This document shows, one piece after another, positions 46,638 through 57,557 of a stretch of 64,000 bases of DNA. The position numbers and the translations under genes are program-made. Origin of the DNA: Marisediminitalea aggregata (GTDB lineage Bacteria > Pseudomonadota > Gammaproteobacteria > Enterobacterales > Alteromonadaceae). Location of the stretch: positions 124,001 through 188,000 of the forward strand of contig NZ_FQWD01000002.1 in assembly GCF_900129565.1 (NCBI RefSeq). Reading direction: 5' to 3'. The notes beneath the pieces were generated by a model. It saw nothing but the letters and a program-made list of their open reading frames with translations, was not told the origin of the DNA and did not search any database. The stretch's first letter is position 1. Every line of letters starts with the position of its first letter.

Positions 46638-48017
46638 CTATTGTTCGTTTAACACCTGGGATGCTAGCTGTTGATAGTCTGGTTTCCCATTTGCCAAATA
46701 CGGCCAGGTTTCGACCGCAGCGGCGGTCACATTCCGAGCAGGTAGCAATGACTGTGTTGTCAGTTTCTCCTGTAATGCCGAAAGCTGCTTATCCAGTGTA
46801 ATCAGCACGACCAGATTGTCTTTACCAACACACCTGACCGGTAAATCGTCATCACTGAAATACTGTTCCATGGCGTCCAGATTGACCCGTTCACCCGCCA
46901 CCTTAATGATTCGTTTTGTGCGACCAATAATAAATAAATCGCCGTCAGCATCCCGTCGCGCGATATCTCCGGTTGCCAGCCATGCCTCAGGTGTAAAGCT
47001 GGCCAATTGCTGGTTATTTTCTACATAGCCAAGCATGACATTGTCGCCGTGATAATACAGCTCTCCCTCATCACTGCTCTGTGTATTTGAGGAGCGTAAC
47101 TCAATTTGCCCACCAGGAATGGCCTGCCCAATAGAATCCGGTTTGTCGAGCACCTTCTCCGGCGCAAGAAAAGCCATTCTGGCGGTCGCTTCAGTTTGGC
47201 CGTACATCACGAAAAATTGCTTATCGTGCTCCTTCGCGTAAAGCCCAAGAGCCTCCACATTCTCTGGCGAAAGCCTGCCGCCGGCCTGGGTAAAATACCG
47301 CAAGTCAGGTAATGCCATACGAGTGAAGCGCAAACGCAAAAGCATTTCATAAAAAGACGGTACACCGGCGAGGGAATGCACTGGCAGGGACTTGACCCGC
47401 GTCCAGAATGCTTTATCGAATACCGTATGTGCTGTAAACCCTGTACAGGCCCCTTTCATCAGATGGGTATGAAGTACCGACAAGCCATAGGAATAGCTCA
47501 ATGGCATGGTCGCAAGCGTAATATCCGTCGATTCGACAGGCAAATATGCCAGTATCGATTCAGCATTGGCTATCAGATTGTGTTTGGAAAGGGCCACGCA
47601 TTTTCCAGCCCCTGTACTACCCGATGTAGATAGCAAAACACTCACATCGTCATCCATCTCACCTTGCTGGCAGTGACACACAGTGAGGGCTCCTGACTGG
47701 ATAACCGCATTGGGTTTGAAAGCATCACAATATTGATCGCGAATATCCTCGTCACAAGACGGGTTAACCAACAACATTACCCAATCCAGGCTAAGTGCCG
47801 TCAGATAATCCACAACACTGGTGATACTGTTCTCAATAACCAGCATCACAAGACTTCGCTTGGGCAAAGTGTATGACAACCATTGTTGCTGGCGTTGAAC
47901 GATCAATTCTGACAGCGCGCGGTAACTCACTGTCTGCTCATCGTCAAACAGCGCCGTTGCCTCACTGTGCCGGTGAGTCTGTATAAACGGAATAAGGTCT
48001 TGCTTTGCCATTTTCAC
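46638..48017 (-). CDS. AMP-forming acyl-activating ligase
   Basis: A 459-residue ANL-family enzyme: LLSTSGSTGAGKCVALSK (P-loop), FFVMYGQTEATARMAF, YYHGDNVMLGY, TGDIARRDADGDLFIIGRTK and the hinge and lysine region near 390. It would activate a carboxylic acid for loading onto the adjacent ACP. The GTG start at 48017 overlaps the SDR stop by four bases (GTGA); an ATG two codons later (48011) is an alternative. With the ACP and SDR it forms a compact acyl-modification unit. Confidence 0.82.
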   Translation of the reverse strand: MKMAKQDLIPFIQTHRHSEATALFDDEQTVSYRALSELIVQRQQQWLSYTLPKRSLVMLVIENSITSVVDYLTALSLDWVMLLVNPSCDEDIRDQYCDAFKPNAVIQSGALTVCHCQQGEMDDDVSVLLSTSGSTGAGKCVALSKHNLIANAESILAYLPVESTDITLATMPLSYSYGLSVLHTHLMKGACTGFTAHTVFDKAFWTRVKSLPVHSLAGVPSFYEMLLRLRFTRMALPDLRYFTQAGGRLSPENVEALGLYAKEHDKQFFVMYGQTEATARMAFLAPEKVLDKPDSIGQAIPGGQIELRSSNTQSSDEGELYYHGDNVMLGYVENNQQLASFTPEAWLATGDIARRDADGDLFIIGRTKRIIKVAGERVNLDAMEQYFSDDDLPVRCVGKDNLVVLITLDKQLSALQEKLTTQSLLPARNVTAAAVETWPYLANGKPDYQQLASQVLNEQ

Positions 48018-48781
48018 GGCGCAAACATCCCGTCTACAGGCAATACATGACCTGTGGTATAAGACGATTGGGGCGACAACAGATAAAGAATTGCCTCAGC
48101 CACTTCAGCAGGGTCACCCGCTCGCTGCATTGCTGTGCGTTGTAATACCTTATTGCGAGCTTCAGGTTCAAAATGCTCAGTGAGGGGTGTATCAATAAAT
48201 CCGGGGGCCACCGCATTCACCCGTATGCCAACCGGACTTAACTCTTTTGCCAGTGATTTTGTCGCGCCGGTAAGTGCGGCTTTACTGGCAGCGTACGCAC
48301 TCATACCTGCGCTGCCTTGTTCTGACACCATAGACACCACATTGACAATACTGCCTTTGCGCAATCGACTCATCAGGCGCGCAGCGTATTGCATGTGCTG
48401 GTAAGGCGCTAAAAAATTCACGTTCAGTTGCTGTTTCAGCTTATCCATACTGGTCACGGATAGCGGTGACTCCATCATAATACCGGCGTTGTTCACCAAT
48501 CCGTAAAGGGGCGGTACGACGCCGTCCGACACTTTTTTCTGGATCTGCCTGAACGCGTCTTTCACCGCGTGTTCATCAGTAACGTCATAGACGAGAGGGA
48601 ATATTTGCTTGTCAGTAGAATAGTCGGCAGATTCCAGGGTCGCCTGGTCACGGCCAGCAACGAAAACCGTTGCACCCTGAGCCAGGCAGCGCGATACCAG
48701 TGCACGACCAATCCCTCCGGTCGCACCGGTAATGAGTACCGTTGAATTATTCAGCGTGCCTTTAGGCGAAGTCGATATCAT
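48014..48781 (-). CDS. 3-oxoacyl-ACP reductase-like SDR (FabG type)
   Basis: A 255-residue SDR with TGATGGIGRAL, LVNNAGIM, the catalytic serine in VNVVSM and YAASK, very like FabG. Placed between an ACP gene and an acyl ligase gene, it is likely to reduce a 3-oxoacyl-ACP to a 3-hydroxyacyl group destined for the sugar. Flagellin-glycan loci of Pseudomonas are known to use 3-hydroxybutyryl groups made this way; here it is inference. It overlaps the ACP gene by 20 bases. Confidence 0.8.
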   Translation of the reverse strand: MISTSPKGTLNNSTVLITGATGGIGRALVSRCLAQGATVFVAGRDQATLESADYSTDKQIFPLVYDVTDEHAVKDAFRQIQKKVSDGVVPPLYGLVNNAGIMMESPLSVTSMDKLKQQLNVNFLAPYQHMQYAARLMSRLRKGSIVNVVSMVSEQGSAGMSAYAASKAALTGATKSLAKELSPVGIRVNAVAPGFIDTPLTEHFEPEARNKVLQRTAMQRAGDPAEVAEAILYLLSPQSSYTTGHVLPVDGMFAP

Positions 48782-49004
48782 ATTTCTGTAAAATCAGCCG
48801 GGCGTGTTTTACTGAACTCATATCAATGATGTCATCGGTATCCAACATCACGTCAAAGACGTTTTCCAATTCAGCGATGAGCACCATGTGGGCAGTTGAA
48901 TCCCATTCCGCAATAGTATTGTACTGAAGCTCATCGGTTACCGTCTCAGGCTTAACACCCAATGCAGTAACAAATGCCTGTCGAAGTTTATCCTGATTAT
49001 TCAT
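48762..49004 (-). CDS. Acyl carrier protein
   Basis: An 80-residue acidic ACP. The phosphopantetheine attachment serine is S36 in EWDSTAHMVLI, where the usual DSL reads DST. Dedicated to this locus rather than fatty-acid synthesis, it likely carries the acyl group acted on by the ligase, the FabG-like SDR and perhaps LuxE/LuxC. GAGGAAGA precedes the ATG, which overlaps the pseH stop by four bases. Confidence 0.85.
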   Translation of the reverse strand: MNNQDKLRQAFVTALGVKPETVTDELQYNTIAEWDSTAHMVLIAELENVFDVMLDTDDIIDMSSVKHARLILQKYDIDFA

Positions 49005-49597
49005 GTCTTCCTCTTTACGGTGTTTGCCTTGCGTTCCCGGGAGAGAAACTGACGGATTGTTTTTGTATGTTGACGATAGTCTTCAACATTGAGTTCCAAC
49101 ACACACAATTCGCCCTCCTCTACCCGTTGATAGCCAAGTTTTTCATTGTAATGCATGGCTGGTGTATTCGACGATTTCACAATGGCTCGAAACTGCTGCA
49201 CATTGAAATGTTCAAAACAGAAGTCATACATAGCCAGCGTTGGCGCAAATGCAATAATGTTGTTCTGGTAAGCCTGCTCACCAATATACAAACCCGGCTC
49301 GAGCACGGTAGCCTGTGACGCCGCTTTGCCCATTTCCAGCGACTTTACGTTTGTTACCCCTATCGGCCTGCCACGAAAATGCACTACCCAGTGCAACTGC
49401 TTGGGATCATACTTTGTCTTTTTAAACCAGGCCTGTTGCTGCTCTTCGCTGATTTCCTCGGAAGCCAGCATTTGCTGGCGAATTTCAGGCTGATTTCGCC
49501 ACGCTCTGATTTGGGCCTGATGCGCTTCAGCAATGGGTGTTAACGACACCTGAAATGCGCTGACTTCCCATTGATTAACCGGTGTGTCACTGCGCAT
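49001..49597 (-). CDS. pseH: PseH-like GNAT N-acetyltransferase
   Basis: A 198-residue GNAT protein: IRAWRNQPEIRQQM, WVVHFRGRPIGVTNVKS and YNEKLGYQRVEEG, the PseH pattern. PseH acetylates N4 of the 4-amino sugar in CMP-pseudaminic acid synthesis. The ATG at 49597 has an AAAGAGA site and overlaps pseG by 11 bases; an ATG at 49624 further upstream has none. Given the adjacent ACP, the donor could be an acyl-ACP instead of acetyl-CoA, but sequence alone cannot tell. Confidence 0.85.
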   Translation of the reverse strand: MRSDTPVNQWEVSAFQVSLTPIAEAHQAQIRAWRNQPEIRQQMLASEEISEEQQQAWFKKTKYDPKQLHWVVHFRGRPIGVTNVKSLEMGKAASQATVLEPGLYIGEQAYQNNIIAFAPTLAMYDFCFEHFNVQQFRAIVKSSNTPAMHYNEKLGYQRVEEGELCVLELNVEDYRQHTKTIRQFLSRERKANTVKRKT

Positions 49598-50627
49598 TGT
49601 GTTGTCTCTTTTCAGCAATCGCATTTAGCACATTAAAGGCGCCGTCGGTCACAGCAAATTCAGCGGCTCGTTGATGCATAGCGAACAACGAATCTGCGTC
49701 CTTCCACAAATTTACGACCCGCTGGGTCAGTTCAGTGACAGGCGATGCAGAAATAAAGTCAAACGCTTCACACCAGCCCTGGCTTTGCGCTTGTCGGGTT
49801 GCTTCGCGCTGATTGTCTGCCACACAAAGCAACAGTGATGGAGTCTGACATGCTGCTAATTCAAATTGACTTCCTCCCGCTGCGGCAATAGCCAACCGGG
49901 CATTATTCCAAACGTCAGCCATGTCCTGGCAGTTTTCAATGAGCTGTATGGCACAGCTGCTATGCCTTACAAAGTCCTGTAGTGCTTCTCGCTGTTGCTG
50001 AGACATTCCCGGACCGGCTACCACCCGTATAGGCGCATCTGGCAGCGCATCAGCGACGGATTCAAGTACAGGCAGGGTCAATGCTTGAGGATCGCTCCCC
50101 CCCATATTGATAGTCAGGCTGATCCGCTGATGCAATGGTAAGGTCAATGTGGCGGCAAACTCCCGGCGCAGCAGCCGAAAATCAGCCCCTACGCACAAGG
50201 TCGCAGCAGCATTTCCTTGTTCATACTGTAAGCGATATTGCTCACCAGCCGGATTACAAATCACATCGGCATACTGCCATCCAGGCTGCAATATATCGTC
50301 CATTAATACCAACGGCACTGGTAGTGTCGACAATTGCTGTAAAAACTGCTCAGAATAATCATAACCGTCAACCACGATGGCGACGGGCATTTCAGTCTCA
50401 CAATACGCAAGAATATCGTCGGCAAGGGACCGCTGTTCATCGTTGGCCAAGACAATTTTCCCTACCCAGTCGTGGCGTGACAAGGCAAGCTCTCTGGCCC
50501 CCTGAGTCAACCAGTATACACTGTCTACATGTTGCTCTTCGGCCACTTGTGCGAGTGCCTGACATCGCATGAGATGTCCGATACCACTGTTGGATGAAGC
50601 ACCTGCACAAAACAGCATGACACTCAT
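49587..50627 (-). CDS. pseG: PseG, UDP-sugar hydrolase of pseudaminic acid synthesis
   Basis: A 346-residue GT-B-fold hydrolase. The N-terminus has GIGHLMRCQALA, with the catalytic histidine at H18, and NMGGSDPQALTLPVL follows near 185. PseG removes UDP from the 2,4-diacetamido sugar before condensation. The start was set at ATG 50627, forming an ATGA overlap with the pseI stop. Length and order match the pathway. Confidence 0.9.
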   Translation of the reverse strand: MSVMLFCAGASSNSGIGHLMRCQALAQVAEEQHVDSVYWLTQGARELALSRHDWVGKIVLANDEQRSLADDILAYCETEMPVAIVVDGYDYSEQFLQQLSTLPVPLVLMDDILQPGWQYADVICNPAGEQYRLQYEQGNAAATLCVGADFRLLRREFAATLTLPLHQRISLTINMGGSDPQALTLPVLESVADALPDAPIRVVAGPGMSQQQREALQDFVRHSSCAIQLIENCQDMADVWNNARLAIAAAGGSQFELAACQTPSLLLCVADNQREATRQAQSQGWCEAFDFISASPVTELTQRVVNLWKDADSLFAMHQRAAEFAVTDGAFNVLNAIAEKRQHNAQ

Positions 50628-51697
50628 TGGGCAATAAGCTCCCATGACAACGCGGTACCTTTCGCAATAAATCGTTCTGCCTGTTTGCCCTGCACAGCGT
50701 CCCAGTATTTGGGCGCTAATCCAAACGCCGGGCGTACAATTTTCAAGTTGTCCGGCCCAAGTGGTTCACCGGGTTGAATATCCTTACACGCATAAATGGA
50801 ACGGCGATATTGCTTGGACTTATCTTCTGCCGGGCTGCCGCCGTAACGTACTTCGCCGAGTGCTTGCCACGCCCGTTTTGATTCGAGCACTAATGCCGAC
50901 AACTCGAAGGGCTCCAAAGAAAAAGCAGCATCAACGCCACCGCCATCACGGTCAAGCACAAAGTGTTTCTCAATGACTGTTGCGCCCAGCGCCACTGATG
51001 CAACAGCTGCGCCGATACCGCCGGTATGGTCGCTTAATCCCACCTGACACCCAAAGGCTGACCGCAAATGCGGGATGGTAACCAGGTTGGTATTACCCGC
51101 TTCAGCCGGATAAGTACTGGTGCACTTTAACAAAATGATGTCGTTACACCCAGCAGCGCGCGCAGTGCCAACGGCGAGTTCAATTTCACTCAGCGTGGCC
51201 ATGCCTGTCGACATAATAAGGGGTTTTCCTTTACTGGCCGCTTTGCGGATCAACGGAATGTCGGTGAGCTCGAATGACGCAATTTTAAAGCACGGCACAT
51301 TTAAGTGATCGAGAAAATCAACTGCATGCTCATCAAACGGTGAACTAAATGCCAGCATGCCGAGGGAATTAGCCAGTGAAAATAATTCAGCATGCCATTC
51401 ATAGGGCGTCGACGCCTTTTCGTACAAACTGTATAAACTTGCTCCGTGCCATAGGCTGTCTTTTTCTTCTATGACAAAGCCTTTTTCCTGCACGTCCAGC
51501 GTCATACTGTCTGCGGTGTAGGTTTGTAACTTAATCGCATGTGCACCACACTCAGCCGCTGCTTTTACCATTGCTTTGGCTGTTTCAAGTGACTGGCTGT
51601 GATTGCCACTCAATTCGGCAATGATAAAGGGAGGCTGTTCTGGACCAATTTTTCGATCACCAATCACAATATCAGAGGCTGTGTACATGTTAGTCAT
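50624..51697 (-). CDS. pseI: PseI, pseudaminic acid synthase
   Basis: A 357-residue NeuB-family synthase that condenses the diacetamido hexose with phosphoenolpyruvate. It shows the TIM-barrel motifs FIIAELSGNHSQS, LMSTGMATLSEIELAV, LLKCTSTYPA and GLSDHTGG, with a SAF-type C-terminal domain (about 295-355). The ATG at 51697 overlaps the end of pseF by eight bases, with AAAGAG upstream. Full length. Confidence 0.94.
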   Translation of the reverse strand: MTNMYTASDIVIGDRKIGPEQPPFIIAELSGNHSQSLETAKAMVKAAAECGAHAIKLQTYTADSMTLDVQEKGFVIEEKDSLWHGASLYSLYEKASTPYEWHAELFSLANSLGMLAFSSPFDEHAVDFLDHLNVPCFKIASFELTDIPLIRKAASKGKPLIMSTGMATLSEIELAVGTARAAGCNDIILLKCTSTYPAEAGNTNLVTIPHLRSAFGCQVGLSDHTGGIGAAVASVALGATVIEKHFVLDRDGGGVDAAFSLEPFELSALVLESKRAWQALGEVRYGGSPAEDKSKQYRRSIYACKDIQPGEPLGPDNLKIVRPAFGLAPKYWDAVQGKQAERFIAKGTALSWELIAQ

Positions 51698-52378
51698 GGT
51701 CGATGTGCTCTTTATAGGCTTTATACATTAACTCAGCGCGTATCCAGTCCTCTTCCGTGTCGATATCCTGAACCAGATAATGTGGTAACACGACAGGTAT
51801 ACTCTGGGGGCTGAACATAGGATGGTGATCAAGCCACGCCTGTCTGCGTCCCCAGTAAAACTGTCCTGCATCATGATATAGCGTTTCCAGATCCTGGGAC
51901 CGTTTACCAATTTGAGCATAGTCGACAGGCGACACGCCCCGACCGTTCATTCGAATCGCGCGTTGAACTGGGAAATCAAACGTTGTAACGGAAAATGCAT
52001 ATTGCATATCGGCAGTCTGGCTGAGCAGCTCGAGGCCTTGGTTAAGATAGACAGCAGATAGAAAAGGCGCGGTTGCATAAATACAACAAACAAATTCAGC
52101 GTTTTCGGGGTACGTTTTTATAGCGTGCTGCACCACTGGCGTCGTGCCGGTGAAGTCATCAGCCAGCTCTGGTGGACGCCAAATAATATCCGTCGCACCC
52201 AGTGATATCGCCATTTCGCCAATGTCTTCGGCATCGGTAGAGACAACAATGGCATCAAATATATTGGCTTGTTTCGCTGCGCGAATGGAATAGCCTATCA
52301 ACGGCTGACCTGCAAATGCCCTGATATTCTTACCCTTAATGCGTTTACTGCCGCCACGGGCAGGGATTACCGCAATAT

Positions 52379-52382
<4 letters not shown>
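51690..52382 (-). CDS. pseF: PseF, pseudaminic acid cytidylyltransferase (TTG start)
   Basis: A 230-residue CMP-sugar synthetase: IPARGGSKRIKGKNI at the N-terminus, STDAEDIGEMA and the typical WRPPELA. It activates pseudaminic acid with CTP. The only workable start is TTG at 52382, since the motif begins within seven residues; AGAGG lies seven bases upstream and TTGA overlaps the pseC stop. A TTG start next to ATG-started neighbours could lower its translation. Confidence 0.9.
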
Positions 52383-54543
<2,161 letters not shown>

Positions 54544-54591
54544 TTATTATTAATGCACAGGGCTGCTTGCAGCCTGAGCATTACTGCGAGG

Positions 54592-54628
54592 CGTATCAGC
54601 TATACTGACACAGCGTCAATTCGTTGTC
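54592..54628 (-). promoter_or_regulatory. Candidate promoter and FlrA/FleQ-like box upstream of pseB
   Basis: The minus strand offers -35 TTGACG with a 16-base spacer to a poor -10 GATACG (54592-54619). Overlapping it, 54615-54628 reads GTCAATTCGTTGTC on the plus strand, two mismatches from GTCAATNNATTGAC. A GGCTGC/GCAGCC hairpin lies in the leader at about 54560-54575. No sigma-28 or sigma-54 element was found. Read-through from fliDST is an alternative way to express pseB. Weak evidence. Confidence 0.3.
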
Positions 54629-54797
54629 GCTGAATTCGCAATTACTCGCCCTATTTGCAAACCAATGCCATTCGTTACACACACGAAAAACGAAATCTTA
54701 TGGATTACAAACGCTTAAGTAGCCATTCCCAATGCAAATATAGTCAGTCTGCGGTTAAAAAGCTATTTAATGTCTGGATTTGGGCGCTAAATGCCGC

Positions 54798-55109
54798 TTA
54801 TTTATACTTTTTGATCGCTGCCTGACTACGGATAAACTGGCTTACATCGTCCTTTGCTGACTTTAGCAAGGTTTGCGCCACATTATTCAGGTTGTCGTTG
54901 ACTACTGACTCGTTTAGAGCAAAAAGCCGGGCTTGTTCGGCATCGAGTTCAGCCAGGACAGATTGAATAATGTCGTCCCGCTGAGTGATAAGTGAGCTGA
55001 AATGTTTGTACTTCTCGGGGGAATCAGAGAGCAAACACTCGCTGATTTGTTGATTTAACGCCCGCAAATCATCGGGCGTCAATGGATGATTTAATTCGTC
55101 GATTTTCAC
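54798..55109 (-). CDS. FliT-like putative flagellar chaperone
   Basis: A 103-residue, highly charged helical protein directly after fliS (ATGA overlap). That is the usual place of FliT, the FliD chaperone. Sequence similarity to enteric FliT is too weak to see by eye, so the call rests on position, size and helical nature. No terminator is evident after its stop, so transcription may continue into pseB. Confidence 0.6.
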   Translation of the reverse strand: MKIDELNHPLTPDDLRALNQQISECLLSDSPEKYKHFSSLITQRDDIIQSVLAELDAEQARLFALNESVVNDNLNNVAQTLLKSAKDDVSQFIRSQAAIKKYK

Positions 55110-55534
55110 ACAGCTTCACGTTTTTGACGCTGCGCTTCGTAAGCTTCCTGTTTAGCCTGTTCAGGAATTTGAACCCAAGCGTCTCGAATTGGAGTAAGCA
55201 GGTTAGTCACTTCATCCAACAACTTCAAGCTATTCTTCATGTGCGCTTCGTTCAATCTGTCTAACATGTAATCGTAAAGCGCATACATATTTTCCGCTGT
55301 TTCGCCGCCAAGCTCCAAATCCAGCGTGTCGCGCAAATTCATTAAAATCGCCGATACACGTGATATCAACTGCGACTTTTGCTCGAATTCCCTACGCTCC
55401 ATTGCGCCTTTTGCATAGGCGATCCGGTCCAACGCCCCCTGCATCAGCATCAGTGTCAGTTTATGTGGATCCGCATTGGCTATGTCCTGCTTAAGATTGC
55501 CAGTTCGATATGCATTGATGCCAGTAAGTGCCAT
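55106..55534 (-). CDS. fliS: FliS, flagellin export chaperone
   Basis: A 142-residue protein with TGINAYRTGNLKQDIANADPHKLTLMLMQGALDRI, the FliS N-terminal signature, and GGETAENMYALYDYMLDRL in the middle. FliS caps the C-terminus of flagellin in the cytoplasm until export. Its starting Met follows fliD by 21 bases. Its position near the Maf glycosyltransferase locus is functionally apt, since both act on unfolded flagellin. Confidence 0.94.
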   Translation of the reverse strand: MALTGINAYRTGNLKQDIANADPHKLTLMLMQGALDRIAYAKGAMERREFEQKSQLISRVSAILMNLRDTLDLELGGETAENMYALYDYMLDRLNEAHMKNSLKLLDEVTNLLTPIRDAWVQIPEQAKQEAYEAQRQKREAV

Positions 55535-55555
55535 GTTAACTCCTATACACTAGCG

Positions 55556-57007
55556 TTAACCAAGCGCAGCCAGCAAAGCAGAACCGGTTTGGTTCAGCTT
55601 TGCGACGGTTTGGTCAAGGTTAAGGTATTTATCTCTTAGAATCTGCTCGTAATTCGTCATGCGTAATTCAAAACGTTCCCGATCATCATTCAGCTGATCA
55701 CGATCATCTTTAGCAGAACGCTCGCGCAAACTGATTAATCCACTAAACGACGTGTACTCTTTGGTAAGCTCATAAAGGCGTGTTGCAATCCCCTGATTTT
55801 CATCAGTGAATAACTTCGCAATTTCGTCGAAGTTATCGTCCAGAGCATCACTCAATCGCTCTTCACCGGAGCCTAAGCCGAAATCGAGACTACTGATTTC
55901 TAATTTACCGTCGGAGTCCAGTTCCACACCCAGTGAGAATAAACTACCTAATGACGACGAATCGACGCTTGAACCAACAATACTAGCCAGTGAACCACTG
56001 ATACCCCGAAGCAATGAATCGCCAGCCAGCGCCCCATCTTCTTCCAGTTCAGATTCACCGTAACGAGTAAGCGTTTTGATATCGTCGATGATTTTGTTGT
56101 AGTTATCTACAAAATCCCGGATTTTGGACTCCAACCCATTGCGGTCGTAACCAATTTCCAACGTAGACGTCATCCGGGTTATCCCGTCGGTATCCAGTGG
56201 TGAAATTTTCGTCGCTTCAAAAGACACGTTTTGAATGGTGTTTTCAAAGTTGTTAGTTTCACTCTCAACCGCGATACCGTCTATGGTCGCTTTCGCATTT
56301 GCCGCCGATTTAACGGCACTCAAATAGGTCGCGGTTTCGGTGGAGTCCGTTGTAGTCAGTTTATCTAGCTCAGCCCGATTACCGTCGTTGACAATCTTAA
56401 GGTCGTTCCCGGCCCCAGTTGTTGTTGAGGTAAAAACGAGTTTTGCACCACCGGCTGCGGTGCCTGTGTCGATGATGTTCGCGTTAACACCGAAGTTATC
56501 GCTGTGGTCGTTAATTGCTTCACGCAACTGCGCCAGCGTCATATTTTGAGTCACACTCACGGTAAAGCTATCGCCAGTGTTGTCAATTTTGAACGTCATG
56601 GTGGCAGGACCAGCGGCGTCGGTTAGCACCGCATCAGAACTATCTGCAAAGTCGGCATCTGCGGTTTCTATGCGACTTCCTGAAGCCAACTGGGTAACCG
56701 CGATTTCATAAGAGCCGCGCAACGCAGAGTTGGCCGCTTCAGCGGTAAATATCTCGGAGTCTTCCGATGGATGGGTAATTGTAGGTTCCCGGCCGTTGAT
56801 ATCAGAATCACGGCGCATTTCATCAAGCGTATCCTTAAAGTCTGACAATTTCGATTTGATTTGGCCTAGCGCCGAGATCTCAGCTTCTATCTGCTCTTCT
56901 TTTGCATTCAGGCGCTCTTCTTTGGGCGCACGTTCAGCGTCGAGCAATTGCGAGACCAGGTCGTCAAGCGCAAGCCCGGAACCAACACCTAACGATTGAA
57001 TTGTCAT
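55556..57007 (-). CDS. fliD: FliD, flagellar filament cap
   Basis: A 483-residue cap protein. The N-terminal SLGVGSGLALDDLVSQLLDAE and a long coiled coil (about 20-70) belong to the FliD_N domain. The C-terminal coiled coil near 430-475, ending YLNLDQTVAKLNQTGSALL, is the FliD_C domain. The middle is Thr/Asp-rich and variable. It starts nine bases after flaG with GAGGTGA upstream. Confidence 0.95.
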   Translation of the reverse strand: MTIQSLGVGSGLALDDLVSQLLDAERAPKEERLNAKEEQIEAEISALGQIKSKLSDFKDTLDEMRRDSDINGREPTITHPSEDSEIFTAEAANSALRGSYEIAVTQLASGSRIETADADFADSSDAVLTDAAGPATMTFKIDNTGDSFTVSVTQNMTLAQLREAINDHSDNFGVNANIIDTGTAAGGAKLVFTSTTTGAGNDLKIVNDGNRAELDKLTTTDSTETATYLSAVKSAANAKATIDGIAVESETNNFENTIQNVSFEATKISPLDTDGITRMTSTLEIGYDRNGLESKIRDFVDNYNKIIDDIKTLTRYGESELEEDGALAGDSLLRGISGSLASIVGSSVDSSSLGSLFSLGVELDSDGKLEISSLDFGLGSGEERLSDALDDNFDEIAKLFTDENQGIATRLYELTKEYTSFSGLISLRERSAKDDRDQLNDDRERFELRMTNYEQILRDKYLNLDQTVAKLNQTGSALLAALG

Positions 57008-57016
57008 GATTCACCT

Positions 57017-57460
57017 CTACACTTGTTTGTTTAAAAGCACCCCCACACTACTTCCGATGTCTTGCTGGAGATCTTTTATACGTTCCGCTAACCTCAACAC
57101 TTCATCTGATGGAATTTGTCTAATCACATCACCTGATGAAGAATCTTTAACCGTTACCACAGACCGCTTGGTATCGTCATCGATAGAAAATGCCAGATTG
57201 CGGTTTTGCACCTGCAAAAATGACTGAATTTCCTCAACGGCGATATCCAGGTCCTGACTACGCCCCTCTCTTTGAAAGTTATCGGCAGAATCTGAATTAG
57301 CTTGAATATCTTCTGCTGAAGGCGTGCTATTTTTTTCCAGGTTTTGCTGTTCAACGCTATTTTCAGGACGAACCTGATCTAACGATTTGTCAGTCTGTAA
57401 CTCGTTTGAGCTTTTAACACCAGCAAAATTCTGGCCAATTTGTGACGTTGAAATTTCCAC
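57017..57460 (-). CDS. flaG: FlaG-family filament length protein
   Basis: A 147-residue protein whose last 75 residues match FlaG: FLQVQNRNLAFSIDDDTKRS and VIRQIPSDEVLRLAERI. The first 70 residues are a polar, low-complexity region. I start it at GTG 57460, which has AGGGGG six bases upstream; a TTG at 57487 is in frame but lies in the preceding flagellin terminator. FlaG affects filament length in other polar flagellates. Confidence 0.87.
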   Translation of the reverse strand: MEISTSQIGQNFAGVKSSNELQTDKSLDQVRPENSVEQQNLEKNSTPSAEDIQANSDSADNFQREGRSQDLDIAVEEIQSFLQVQNRNLAFSIDDDTKRSVVTVKDSSSGDVIRQIPSDEVLRLAERIKDLQQDIGSSVGVLLNKQV

Positions 57461-57485
57461 AATTAACCCCCTGATTACAAACGCC

Positions 57486-57517
57486 AAAACGGGCCTGCTA
57501 AAAGCAGTTGCCCGTTT
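57486..57517 (-). terminator. Terminator after flagellin A
   Basis: On the minus strand an AAACGGGC/GCCCGTTT stem with an inner CTGC/GCAG stem ends in TTTT, about 40 bases past the flagellin stop codon. The T-run is short, so some read-through into flaG-fliD-fliS is plausible; no separate promoter for flaG was seen. Confidence 0.65.
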
Positions 57518-57557
57518 ACCATCTTAACTCATTGCCGGAGTGTTCCGGCTAGCTAAC

